Positions 38,432-46,521 of a DNA stretch of 64,000 bases are shown piece after piece (position 1 is the stretch's first letter; the number at the start of each line of letters is the position of its first letter). The notes under the pieces are model-generated. The model was not told where the DNA came from and did not search any database. It saw nothing but the letters and a program-made list of their open reading frames with translations. Origin of the DNA: Thermohalobaculum sp039816045 (GTDB lineage Bacteria > Pseudomonadota > Alphaproteobacteria > Rhodobacterales > Rhodobacteraceae). The DNA lies in the NCBI GenBank assembly GCA_039816045.1, contig JBCBYB010000002.1, positions 124,001-188,000 of the forward strand, given 5' to 3'. A program made the position numbers and the translations under genes.

Positions 38432-39310
38432 ATGGAAAACGCCGCCAAAATCATGACCTGGGTCGAGGGACGCTGGAACCTCGGCAATGTGCCGATCCTC
38501 GGGGCAGCAGATCACGGCAGTTGGCTCGGTTCGATGGTCTTCGATGGTGCCCGGGCCTTTGACGGCGTGACGCCCGATCTCGACCTGCACTGCGCTCGGG
38601 CCAACGAGTCCGCTCGGCGCATGGGACTGGCCCCACCGCTCTCGGATGGAGAACTGACCGATATCGCGCTCGAAGGGGTGGCGGCGTTTCCGGCGGGCAC
38701 CGGGCTCTACATCCGGCCCATGCTCTGGGCGAAAACCTGCGGGCATATGATGATCGTGCCCGAACCCGAGAGCACCATGGTCGCGGTCTGTATCGAAGCG
38801 ATGCCGATGCGCACCGGTCCGGGCGGCATTTCGCTCACGACCACGCGCTACCGCCGGCCGACCATCGAGTGCATGCCGACGGATGTGAAGGCGGGCTGTC
38901 TCTATCCGAACAACGCACGGATGCTGCGTGAGGCCCGCTCCCGCGGCTTTGACAACGCGGTGGTCCTCGACATGCTGGGGAACCTGGCCGAGACGGCGAC
39001 ATCCAACATTTTCCTCGCCCGTGGCGGCGAGGTGTTCACACCGATGCCGACCGGGTGTTTCCTGAACGGGATCACACGGCAACGCGTGATCGGCTTGCTC
39101 CGCCATGCCGGTGTGTCGGTGCACGAGACGACGCTGACGCTCGAGGATCTTGGTACGGCAGACGAGATTTTCACCTCTGGCAACGCGCTGAAGGTGATGC
39201 CCGTAACGCGTTATGAAGACCGCGAGTTGTCCCCGGGCCCGATCGCGGCGCGCGCCCGGGCGCTCTATTGGGACTACGCCCATGACACAGCCCGGGCTGG
39301 TGCTGCTTAG
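38432..39310 (+). CDS. Class IV (branched-chain type) aminotransferase
   Basis: This 292-residue PLP enzyme belongs to fold type IV. The cofactor lysine is K153 in DVKAGCLYPNNARML. The downstream DNAVVLDMLGNLAETATSNIF motif holds the family glutamate, and GCFLNGITRQRVI and EIFTSGNALKVMPV are also typical. It is closest in pattern to branched-chain amino acid aminotransferases (ilvE-like), though D-amino-acid aminotransferase and aminodeoxychorismate lyase share the fold. The stop codon is only five bases from the left inverted repeat of the IS110-type element, so the insertion has landed just past the gene without damaging it. Confidence 0.85.
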   Translation: MENAAKIMTWVEGRWNLGNVPILGAADHGSWLGSMVFDGARAFDGVTPDLDLHCARANESARRMGLAPPLSDGELTDIALEGVAAFPAGTGLYIRPMLWAKTCGHMMIVPEPESTMVAVCIEAMPMRTGPGGISLTTTRYRRPTIECMPTDVKAGCLYPNNARMLREARSRGFDNAVVLDMLGNLAETATSNIFLARGGEVFTPMPTGCFLNGITRQRVIGLLRHAGVSVHETTLTLEDLGTADEIFTSGNALKVMPVTRYEDRELSPGPIAARARALYWDYAHDTARAGAA

Positions 39311-39314
39311 TCCT

Positions 39315-39324
39315 CATGTCTTTT
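39315..39324. repeat. Left subterminal inverted repeat of the IS110-type element
   Basis: CATGTCTTTT is the exact reverse complement of 40772-40781. It begins five bases after the stop codon of the aminotransferase gene. Confidence 0.7.
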
Positions 39325-39393
39325 TCTCCACCGTGCGTCGGTTCGGTTCGCCGGGCAGGATCGCTTCGGTGATCAGATCGAGAGGAGGATCAG

Positions 39394-40512
39394 ATGTCCA
39401 AGACGCTGTTTATCGGCCTGGATGTTCACAAATGCAGTGTTTCCGTGGCGGTTGCCGAGGATGGGCGCGACGGGCCGATCCGATTCATCGGGAACATCGA
39501 CAATACAGCTGAGGCAATTGGCAAGATGGCGATGCAGCTTGCCAAGAACGGCATGCACCTCGAGTTCTGCTATGAAGCGGGGCCGTGCGGGTACGGTGTC
39601 TATCGGCTTCTCCGGGCGGCGGGGCATGGCTGCAGCGTCGTGGCGCCAAGCCGCATCCCGCGCGCACCGGGTGACAGGGTCAAGACCGACCGCCGGGATG
39701 CGCAGCGCCTGGCCGTCCTGCATCGCGCGGGCGATCTGACCGCGGTCTGGGTCCCGGACCAGACGCATGAAGCGATGCGGGATCTGGTCAGGGCGCGCTG
39801 GGATGCCAAGATCCAACTCGTCACGGCGAAGCAGCAGCTGCTTGCGTTCCTGCTTCGTCACGGTCGTATCTACGAAAGCGGCAGGAAGTACTGGACGCTG
39901 CGGCATCGACACTGGCTCTCGCGCCAGGCTTTCGACGAAGCCGCGCATCGTATTGTGTTCCAGGATTATGTCGAGGCGGTCTGGACGGCGGATGAACGCT
40001 GCAAATCCCTGGTCCAGCGGATCAGGGAGTTGCTTCCGGCCTGGTCTCTCGGCCCGACGGTCGAGGCCCTGCGTTGTGTGCGCGGCCTCGACCTTATCTC
40101 CGCGGTGACATTCGTCGCCAGCGTCGGCGATCTCACCCGCTTCGAGACGCCCCGCCAGCTTATGGCCTATCTGGGCCTGACACCATCCGAACGTTCGAGT
40201 GGCGGGATGGTCCGGCGCGGCAGGATCACCAAGACGGGGAACCGTGAAGCCCGCCGGATGCTGATCGAAGCGGCCTGGTCCTATCGCTATCCGGCGCGGT
40301 TGACACAGCACAAATCCGACGCTCTGATCGCCCAGCCAAAGCGGATCCGGGATCTGGCCTGGAAAGCGCAGGAAAGGCTTTGCAGGCGGTTCGCACGCCT
40401 GTTGGCCGGCGGAAAGAAGTCCGTGGTCGTCGTGACGGCGATCGCGCGCGAACTCGCCGGTTTTGTCTGGGCGGTCGGCCAGGAACTCAAGCGGCAAACT
40501 CACGCTGCTTGA
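39394..40512 (+). CDS. IS110 family transposase (DEDD recombinase)
   Basis: This 372-residue recombinase is full length. The N-terminal RuvC-like DEDD domain shows the first aspartate in FIGLDVHKCSVSVAVAE (D10), a glutamate in FCYEAGPCGYG, and the paired aspartates in VKTDRRDAQRLAVLH. The C-terminal Transposase_20 domain holds LRCVRGLDLISAVTFVASVGD and LGLTPSERSSGG, where the serine is the likely nucleophile. A GAGGAGG ribosome site lies upstream. No frameshift or internal stop is present, so the element may be active. The flanking inverted repeats and downstream non-coding region are listed separately. Confidence 0.93.
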   Translation: MSKTLFIGLDVHKCSVSVAVAEDGRDGPIRFIGNIDNTAEAIGKMAMQLAKNGMHLEFCYEAGPCGYGVYRLLRAAGHGCSVVAPSRIPRAPGDRVKTDRRDAQRLAVLHRAGDLTAVWVPDQTHEAMRDLVRARWDAKIQLVTAKQQLLAFLLRHGRIYESGRKYWTLRHRHWLSRQAFDEAAHRIVFQDYVEAVWTADERCKSLVQRIRELLPAWSLGPTVEALRCVRGLDLISAVTFVASVGDLTRFETPRQLMAYLGLTPSERSSGGMVRRGRITKTGNREARRMLIEAAWSYRYPARLTQHKSDALIAQPKRIRDLAWKAQERLCRRFARLLAGGKKSVVVVTAIARELAGFVWAVGQELKRQTHAA

Positions 40513-40771
40513 GGGATTGGGTCGGGAGCGTGGGGCATGGTTTGGGGAATACTCGCTGCAGCCCATTGGGCAGGCCCTGCCGATGCCCGTGCTTAGTCGG
40601 AGCAAGCCCCGTGACGAAACGTGGAAATGCGGTCCTCGACCCGCGTATGGAAGTCTGATCCACCGTCGCAACGACACCCCTCGCTCCCTTCCCAATCCGC
40701 GAAGACAGACGGCAGCGGAACACCGGTCGCAGCGGTGACCGGTGCACACCCCTTTCTGGTCTTCTGTTGAC
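40513..40771 (+). ncRNA. Candidate guide-RNA region of the IS110-type element
   Basis: These roughly 260 bases between the transposase stop and the right inverted repeat have no credible gene. They contain a strong hairpin, CACCGGTC (40721-40728) with GACCGGTG (40737-40744). In the IS1111 group this interval encodes the structured RNA that selects target and donor DNA. Assignment here rests on position and the hairpin; transcript ends and guide loops are not determined. Confidence 0.4.
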
Positions 40772-40781
40772 AAAAGACATG
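40772..40781. repeat. Right subterminal inverted repeat of the IS110-type element
   Basis: AAAAGACATG pairs with the left copy at 39315-39324 as an exact 10-base inverted repeat. It stands at the end of the downstream non-coding region. Confidence 0.7.
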
Positions 40782-40909
40782 GAATTCTGGTCCCCAGAGC
40801 ATTATTGACGTTCTGCCGAGTACGGTCCGTGGCCAGCCCCCGATCACGGAGTTGACTGTTAGTGCAGGGTGGCCTTGGTTGCCATCGCGATTGATGCGCC
40901 CGGGTGCGG

Positions 40910-42375
40910 TCAGACGGCTGCCGGGATGATGCTGACTTTGGGTGCTGGCGGCTGCCATCCGAGTGCCGAGTGGGGCCGAACGGGGTTGTACTGGCGCCGC
41001 CACGCCTCGATCAGGGACCCGAGGATCAGGAAACGATCCAGTGGACCCTTTGCCCGAGGGGCTGCGTCCTTGAGCGAGTAGAAGATCTCCCCGTCGAGCA
41101 GCTCATCTCAGAGCTTCGAGTTGAAGCTCTCGACATCGCCCGAAGGTCGCGCGCGGAGCGTGGTTCTCCCACGGGCTCCCAGGCTCGATGACATCGCGCA
41201 GCGATGCGCACGGAGTGTGAGGCCCGTTGTCGGAGCGGATGTGCGACGGCGTGCCCCGCGCCAGCATCAGCTCGGCGAGGACCTCGAGCACATCCGAAGA
41301 GTTGAGCCGGCGCTTCACCACAATGGCCAGGGCTTCGCGGGTGAACGCGTCGACGGTCCACCATGATGGCCGCCATCGGTTCGAGGCCCATGGCGGACGA
41401 GCATTCAGAACTTCCGGCCGTCATGGGTGCGGTGCTCGACGAAGTCCTTCTCGGCGAATTGCTGCGCAATCGCCTGTCAGGCGACGCATAGGCCCATACA
41501 TGATGTGCCCGCTCCGGCCGGAGCCGAATGCAGGACCCGTCATTGAGCCAGAGCCGGCCTCTCTTCGGTGACGCTGCGCGCCCATCGCTCTGCGATGTCT
41601 CGGGCACCTTCAGCCCCGCCCGCCGCCATTCGCCACTTTCGCTCGGACCAAGGACGCGCCAGGGCTCACCGCTCGACCCGCTTGGCGTTCACACGCTGCC
41701 CGCCTCACGCAGAAGAGCGGTAATGCGCCGCCTTACGGCGTTTGCCAGCAAACGCGTGCCGGCCAATGGATAGCCGTAGCGCCCGTAGGTCATCGCCAGC
41801 GCGACGATCTCGGCGGTGAGCCGCTCCTCATCCTCGGCCGTTCGCAGCACTCAACGCTGGGTCGATCGCGGCTGGCCTAGGGCCCAGGCCAAGCGCGGCG
41901 CTCGGAGACGCCGAGTTCGGCGCAGACGTCCCGGACTTTCTCGCGCCGGCGGTCGGGGCTGATCACGGCTCCGCCGGTTCCGGCCTGAAACCGTCCACCG
42001 GACCGTCTCCGAGACGGCCTTCACCCCCGCAAGCTCTCCTGAAGGATGAGCTTGTCGAGCGTCAGATCGGAGACCGCCTTTCTGAGCCGGGTGTTCTCCT
42101 GCTCGAGTTCCTTCAGCCGTTTCACCTGGTCGAGCTTCAGCCCGCCATACCACGCTGCGCGCGCGCCGCTTCGCGACCTGCGCCAGCGGAGATACGTGAC
42201 CTCGCTGACCCCGATCCCGCGGATCGCCTCGGCCAGCGGCGCGCCCTGCGCCACGGCAATGTCCAGCTCCCGCAGCTTGGCCCTCCGCCATTGTCGCTCA
42301 GACCAAGGGCGAGACATGGCTCAGCTCCTCAGGCTCGTGCTTCTTTCTCGGCATGGAACCTCCTCGTCGGCTCGG
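40910..42375 (-). pseudogene. IS3 family (IS407-like) element, decayed orfA and orfB
   Basis: On the minus strand, fragments in all three frames match an IS407-type element. From 42355 downward the original orfA start PRKKHEPEEL is visible, followed by an out-of-frame remainder. Then come orfB pieces: RSTQR, DEERLTAEIVALAM, NAKRVER, PKRGRLWLNDGSCIRLRPER, VKRRLNSSDVLEVLAELMLA, RGTPSHIRSDNGP, EPGSPWEN, and the C-terminus NPVRPHSALGWQPPAP near 40930-40985. Stops, frameshifts and short insertions (see findings) break the frame throughout. The element is dead. Confidence 0.8.
42021..42317 (-). CDS. IS3-type orfA remnant (helix-turn-helix protein)
   Basis: This 98-residue open frame retains the orfA core of an IS407-type element: an HTH (IRGIGVSEVTYLRWRR), GGLKLDQVKRLKELEQEN and the leucine-zipper-like LRKAVSDLTLDKLILQESL. 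Its start ATG lies inside a short inserted segment rather than at the original start near 42355, and another insert (RSRSGARAAW) splits the HTH from GGLK. It may still be translated but has no functional orfB partner. Confidence 0.55.
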   Translation of the reverse strand: MSRPWSERQWRRAKLRELDIAVAQGAPLAEAIRGIGVSEVTYLRWRRSRSGARAAWYGGLKLDQVKRLKELEQENTRLRKAVSDLTLDKLILQESLRG

Positions 42376-42404
42376 CCGACATTACAGGTGCATCCGTTTC
42401 AGGG

Positions 42405-42630
42405 GGGAGGGCCATGCGGAGTTGCTGTTCCTGCCGCCCTACGCGCCTGACTTCAACCCGATCGAGAACGCCTTCTCAAAGCTGAAAGCGCTGCTCCGGA
42501 AGGCCGCCGAGCGCACCCGCGATGGCCTCTGGGCGGCGGTCGCGAGCGCAATCGAGACGTTCACCCCGAAAGAGTGCGCGAACTACTTCTCCGCCGCAGG
42601 CTATGAACCTGAACAGGCGGAATCTGCTCT
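42405..42630 (+). pseudogene. IS630 family transposase fragment, C-terminal end
   Basis: The plus-strand frame from about 42405 encodes the last 70-odd residues of an IS630-type transposase (AELLFLPPYAPDFNPIENAF, then KLKALLRKAAERT, FTPKECANYFSAAGYEPEQ). The E in PIEN is the last residue of its DDE triad. All upstream sequence is missing, replaced by the IS3 relic. The frame runs on into the PNPOx-like gene without its own clear stop, so the 3' end is truncated or fused there. Confidence 0.75.
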
Positions 42631-43246
42631 AGTAGATCGTGCGTTTCATCCGCTCGGGGTACTCGGCGTCGTAGGCGGCGCCGTCGAAGCTCTCTGAGTG
42701 CATGCGCTGGAGCATGGTGCCCGTCGAGGGCAGCGCCGTGCGAGGGACTTGGGCATCCGACTCCCACAACCCTGAACGCTTCAGCGCCTTCTGGCACTGG
42801 AAATAAACACGCTCTGCGGTCACGAGGATCACGGAACGCGGCTCCTTGCCTTGCATCGTATAGCGCGCCAACAGGTCGGGATCAGTCGAGATCTCAGCCC
42901 GCCCGTTCACGCGCATGGTCTCACCGATGCCGGGGATCAGGAAGATCAGCGCCACCCGCGGATCGCGCACGATGTTGCGCAGGCTGTCGATCCGGTTGTT
43001 GCCACGCCGGTCCGGGAGCGCGAGCGTCTGGCGATCCAGCACATGGGCAACCGGTGCGGGGTCTCCGCGCGGAGAGGTGTCGAGCCCTTCCGGCCCGGCT
43101 GTCGCGAGCACGACGAAGGGCGCTGCCTCGATAAAGGCTCGGTAGTCGTCTGAGATGTGATCGAGCTCTTTGACCAGAGACGTGGGGTTTATCGGTCCGT
43201 AGTGCGCGTCGAGTTCCGCTTCGGTCGTCAGCCGGTGATCAGCCAT
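42629..43246 (-). CDS. Pyridoxamine 5'-phosphate oxidase family FMN-binding protein
   Basis: This 205-residue protein has the split-barrel flavin-binding fold. The core shows FVVLATAGPEGLDTSPRGDP, RRGNNRIDSLRNIVRDPRVALIFLIPG and GRAEISTDPDLLARY. It matches the family often annotated as MSMEG_1061-type PNPOx-like proteins rather than PdxH. I took ATG 43246, which overlaps the end of trpA by 8 bases, implying coupling with it; the frame upstream to 43411 lies within trpA. Its 3' end abuts the IS630 fragment, but the C-terminus appears complete. The substrate is unknown. Confidence 0.85.
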   Translation of the reverse strand: MADHRLTTEAELDAHYGPINPTSLVKELDHISDDYRAFIEAAPFVVLATAGPEGLDTSPRGDPAPVAHVLDRQTLALPDRRGNNRIDSLRNIVRDPRVALIFLIPGIGETMRVNGRAEISTDPDLLARYTMQGKEPRSVILVTAERVYFQCQKALKRSGLWESDAQVPRTALPSTGTMLQRMHSESFDGAAYDAEYPERMKRTIY

Positions 43247-44039
43247 CGCGCCCTCCGTGGGCCGCCTCGGCCAGCGAGCGAACAAAGCCCAAGACTTCAG
43301 CCACGGGTTCACCGCGCCCGATCCGCTCCACGATTGCGGACCCCACCACCACGCCGTCGGCCACGCGGGCCATATCTGCGGCATCTGTCGGTGTCTTGAC
43401 CCCGAAGCCAACGCAGACCGGCAAGCCCGAGGCGGCCTTGATGCGCTTCACCTCGGGTGCGACCTGTTCCGCCGAAGACGACCCAGCCCCAGTGATCCCG
43501 GTGATGGCGACGTAGTAGACGAAGCCCGAGGTGTTCGCGAGCACTGCAGGGAGCCGCGCGTCGTCGGTCGTGGGCGTCGCCAACCGAATGAAATCGATCC
43601 CTTTGGCACGGGCCGGAAGGCACAACTCGCCATCCTCCTCGGGCGGCAGATCAACCACGATCAGGCCATCAACACCGGCCGTCTGCGCTTTGGCCAGAAA
43701 ATGCTCAACGCCCATGGCATAGACCGGGTTGTAGTAGCCCATCAGGATGATCGGTGTGCTCTGATCGGCCTCCCGGAACCGGGCAACCATGTCGAGCGTC
43801 CCGGCCAACGACTGACCCGCGGCAAGAGCGCGCTGACCGGCGAGCTGGATCGCCGGCCCATCGGCCATCGGGTCGGTAAAGGGCATCCCGATCTCGATGA
43901 TGTCGACACCTGCATCCGGGAGCCCTGCAAGCAGCGCCTCCGAGGTGGGAAGGTCCGGGTCCCCAGCCATCACGAAGGAAACGAAGGCCGCGCGTCCCTC
44001 GCCTGCTCGTTCAGCCAACCGTGTCTCTAGTCGCGACAT
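43239..44039 (-). CDS. trpA: Tryptophan synthase alpha chain
   Basis: This 266-residue TIM-barrel subunit cleaves indole-3-glycerol phosphate and passes indole to TrpB. Catalytic glutamate and aspartate lie in IIEIGMPFTDPMADGPAIQ (E near 49, D near 60). GYYNPVYAMGVEHF, VVDLPPEED and VYYVAITGITGAG are family signatures, as is the phosphate-binding VCVGFGVKTP. It is separated from trpB by the DUF2158 gene and a small frame. Normally accD follows directly; here the PNPOx-like gene and an IS-rich zone intervene. Confidence 0.97.
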   Translation of the reverse strand: MSRLETRLAERAGEGRAAFVSFVMAGDPDLPTSEALLAGLPDAGVDIIEIGMPFTDPMADGPAIQLAGQRALAAGQSLAGTLDMVARFREADQSTPIILMGYYNPVYAMGVEHFLAKAQTAGVDGLIVVDLPPEEDGELCLPARAKGIDFIRLATPTTDDARLPAVLANTSGFVYYVAITGITGAGSSSAEQVAPEVKRIKAASGLPVCVGFGVKTPTDAADMARVADGVVVGSAIVERIGRGEPVAEVLGFVRSLAEAAHGGRDG

Positions 44040-44184
44040 GTCCCCTCCCTACGGCACAAAAGTGGAGGGCCTTGCGAGGGCGCGCTCCCGTTGCCCAGGG
44101 CGTATACTGCGCGCCTTCGGTCCGGGCAATGCGCCGCACACCCAGCCCGCAGCATGCGAGCCAAGTGTGCCAGCGCTCGTCTGA

Positions 44185-44631
44185 TCAACCGTCCTTGCGG
44201 AAGTACTTCTTCTCCCGGGGCTTGCCGTCCCAGCCCTGCTTGCGCGGGGGACGATCATCATAGTCCCGGTCGCGGCCGCGATGGCCGCCTTGGCCACGGT
44301 CGTCACGGTCTCCGCCGCGGTAGCCGCCGCCGTTATCCCGATGGTCGCGGTGGCCGCCATGGCCCCGGTTGTCGCGGTCGCCGCCCCGGAAGCCGCCACG
44401 GTGGCCGCCGCCATGACCCCGGTCATCACGGTCGCCACGATCATGCCCACCGTAACCGCGGTTCTGATTGCGCTCTTCGGCTTTGTTGAGAAGGGCGGGA
44501 TCAAAGGTGTCGCGCCCGATCACCCCGTCATTGCACCAAACAGTGGACACACCGTCCTCGGACACAGCTTCGACGCACATGCGCATCGAGCCGGATTTCA
44601 GGATAACGAGGTCGCCTACAGAGAAGGTCAT
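44185..44631 (-). CDS. YodC/DUF2158 domain protein with Gly-Arg-Asp repeat tail
   Basis: The first 55 residues form a DUF2158 (YodC-like) domain: FSVGDLVILKSGSMRMCVEAV and VSTVWCNDGVIGRDTFDPALL, a small beta barrel. The remaining 90 residues are a low-complexity tail of repeated G-G-H-R-D, R-G-G-D-R-D and G-Y-G-G units, strongly positive and negative in turn, ending in a lysine-rich stretch (KPREKKYFRKDG). Similar RG-rich tails bind RNA or drive condensation, so an RNA-related role is possible but inferred. It lies between trpB and trpA on the same strand. Confidence 0.7.
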   Translation of the reverse strand: MTFSVGDLVILKSGSMRMCVEAVSEDGVSTVWCNDGVIGRDTFDPALLNKAEERNQNRGYGGHDRGDRDDRGHGGGHRGGFRGGDRDNRGHGGHRDHRDNGGGYRGGDRDDRGQGGHRGRDRDYDDRPPRKQGWDGKPREKKYFRKDG

Positions 44632-44779
44632 TGGCCATTGGCCCTTTCATTGCCCGGGGGGTAACCCGCCGGGTCATTGCATTACTCTCCACCAAGCGGC
44701 AGAAGGACGCGCTATACGCCTATGCTACAGGCGCGTCGAGTCCCCAATGCAAAGGGCTGACCTGTTTCTAGGCAGTGGA

Positions 44780-44932
44780 TCAGGCTGCTGAAGTTTCCCT
44801 CGACCGCCCTGCGGCGGAGGGTTTAGCCGAGCGCTCAATAGCCTCGATCAGCTTCGCCCATTTCGCCCGACGCTGGCGACGGATCGCGATAGCCATGATG
44901 GTCTCGATATCGCTGCTCTTGCTCTCAGACAT
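44780..44932 (-). CDS. Possible 50-residue basic protein
   Basis: The minus-strand frame from ATG 44932 encodes a charged, helix-prone peptide (MSESKSSDIETIMAIAIRRQ, then RRAKWAKLIEAIERSAKP) ending at a TGA at 44780. Alternating acidic N-terminus and basic middle look protein-like, and it lies in the otherwise empty gap between trpB and the DUF2158 gene. No strong ribosome site precedes it and I know no family. Confidence 0.35.
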   Translation of the reverse strand: MSESKSSDIETIMAIAIRRQRRAKWAKLIEAIERSAKPSAAGRSRETSAA

Positions 44933-45038
44933 TACCAATTCTCACGCGTTCACAGTCACTCATTTACCTTAGGTCAGACCATCGAACATGAATGCAGCAG
45001 AATTCGGGCAGGTTTCAGATGCATTGCGGCCTGGGTGT

Positions 45039-46259
45039 TCAAATTTTCTGACCCAGCGCCTCCGCCACTGTGAAGATATCTTTGTCCCCCCGCCCGCACA
45101 TGTTCATCACCAGCAGATGATCCGCGGGCAATGCGCCGGCGATCTTTGCGACATGGGCAAGCGCATGAGAGGGCTCAAGCGCTGGAATGATCCCCTCCGT
45201 CGTGCAGCAGAGTTGGAAGGCTTCGAGCGCTTCGGCATCGGTCACCGAGACGTACTCAACGCGCTTCATGTCGTGGAGCCAGGCATGCTCCGGCCCGATG
45301 CCAGGATAGTCGAGTCCCGCGGAGATCGAATGCCCCTCGAGGATCTGCCCGTCCTCGTCCTGCAGCAGATAAGTTCGATTGCCGTGCAGCACACCTGGTC
45401 GCCCGCCCGTGAGCGAGGCTGCGTGTTCCATGCGGTCATCCACGCCGTGTCCGCCGGCCTCAACCCCAATGATGCGCACGTCCGGATCATCGAGGAACGG
45501 ATGGAAGAGACCCATGGCGTTCGAGCCGCCCCCGATGCAGGCAACGAGGCTGTCGGGCAATCGGCCCTCGCGTTCCTGCATTTGCTCGCGGGTCTCGCGT
45601 CCGATGATCGACTGGAAATCACGGACCATGGCCGGATAGGGGTGCGGACCCGCCACGGTTCCGATGCAATAGAACGTCTCAGAGACGTTCGTGACCCAGT
45701 CGCGGAGCGCCTCGTTCATGGCATCCTTGAGCGTCGCGCGACCAGAAGTGACCGGCACGACCTTCGCACCCAGCAAGCGCATGCGGAAGACGTTGGGCTT
45801 CTGACGCTCCACATCCGTCGCACCCATGAACACGACGCACTCCAGCCCGAACCGCGCACAGACGGTTGCCGTGGCCACCCCGTGCTGTCCAGCCCCCGTC
45901 TCGGCGATGATCCGTTTCTTGCCCATGCGCCGGGCAAGAAGGATCTGCCCGAGCACGTTGTTGATCTTGTGCGCGCCGGTGTGATTGAGCTCGTCGCGCT
46001 TCATGTAGATCTTGGCGCCACCCAGATGTTCGGTCAGCCGCTCCGCGAAGTAGAGCGGGGACGGACGCCCGACATAGTGCTTCCAGAGATCCTCCATCTC
46101 CGCCCAGAACGCGGGATCGTCTTTGGCGCGGGCATACTCGGCCTCAAGATCCAGGATCAGCGGCATCAGCGTCTCGGCGACAAAGCGCCCGCCGAACTTG
46201 CCAAAACGCCCGTCGTCATCGGGCCCGGTGCGGAAGCTGTTGGGTGTGGTCTCGTTCAT
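45039..46259 (-). CDS. trpB: Tryptophan synthase beta chain
   Basis: This 406-residue PLP enzyme condenses indole with serine to give tryptophan. The cofactor lysine is K98 in HTGAHKINNVLGQ. GAGQHGVATATVCARFGLECVVFMG, GGGSNAMGLFHPF (phosphate-binding loop) and EGIIPALEPSHALAHV follow. I selected ATG 46259, preceded by AGGGAGA; a GTG at 46283 in the same frame adds eight residues without support. It is separated from trpF by two coupled genes, unlike the usual direct trpF-trpB order. Confidence 0.97.
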   Translation of the reverse strand: MNETTPNSFRTGPDDDGRFGKFGGRFVAETLMPLILDLEAEYARAKDDPAFWAEMEDLWKHYVGRPSPLYFAERLTEHLGGAKIYMKRDELNHTGAHKINNVLGQILLARRMGKKRIIAETGAGQHGVATATVCARFGLECVVFMGATDVERQKPNVFRMRLLGAKVVPVTSGRATLKDAMNEALRDWVTNVSETFYCIGTVAGPHPYPAMVRDFQSIIGRETREQMQEREGRLPDSLVACIGGGSNAMGLFHPFLDDPDVRIIGVEAGGHGVDDRMEHAASLTGGRPGVLHGNRTYLLQDEDGQILEGHSISAGLDYPGIGPEHAWLHDMKRVEYVSVTDAEALEAFQLCCTTEGIIPALEPSHALAHVAKIAGALPADHLLVMNMCGRGDKDIFTVAEALGQKI

Positions 46260-46521
46260 CGGTGTCTCCCTGTTGGACGACACCTAGCGCAGCAGGCGAG
46301 AGCTGTCGATGCCAGCGCTGGTCGTCTCCGCTGAGGGCCGCCGCGCGTTCGGCCATGACGCCTGCGCGAAGGCGGCAAAGGTCGCGCCGACCGGTTTGCG
46401 CCCGGCCACCGTGTTCCCCAGTGCCCGCTCCGGAGTGAACAATCCCCGGTCGATCAGCTTGTTCGACAACCGAAAGGGTGTGCTGAGGACGGAAGTCTCC
46501 TGGAGTGACCCCTCAAGGCGA

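Larger units (their letters stand above)
39311..40790 (+). mobile_element. IS110 family (IS1111-like) insertion sequence, approximate ends
   Basis: A 10-base inverted repeat, CATGTCTTTT (39315-39324) and AAAAGACATG (40772-40781), brackets the transposase gene. There are about 70 bases upstream of the gene and about 260 bases of non-coding DNA downstream. Subterminal inverted repeats and a long downstream non-coding region characterise the IS1111 group of IS110 elements. These insert without target duplication and use an element-encoded guide RNA (bridge/seekRNA). The true outer ends lie a few bases outside the repeats and cannot be fixed from one copy. Confidence 0.75.

Noticed and set aside
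44775..44972. 65-codon plus-strand frame with a hydrophobic segment
   Set aside because: It is opposite the more protein-like 50-codon minus-strand frame and has no ribosome site.
46284..46469. 61-codon minus-strand frame upstream of trpB
   Set aside because: It would need a TTG start without a ribosome site, and the translation resembles nothing known; more likely leader DNA or a remnant.
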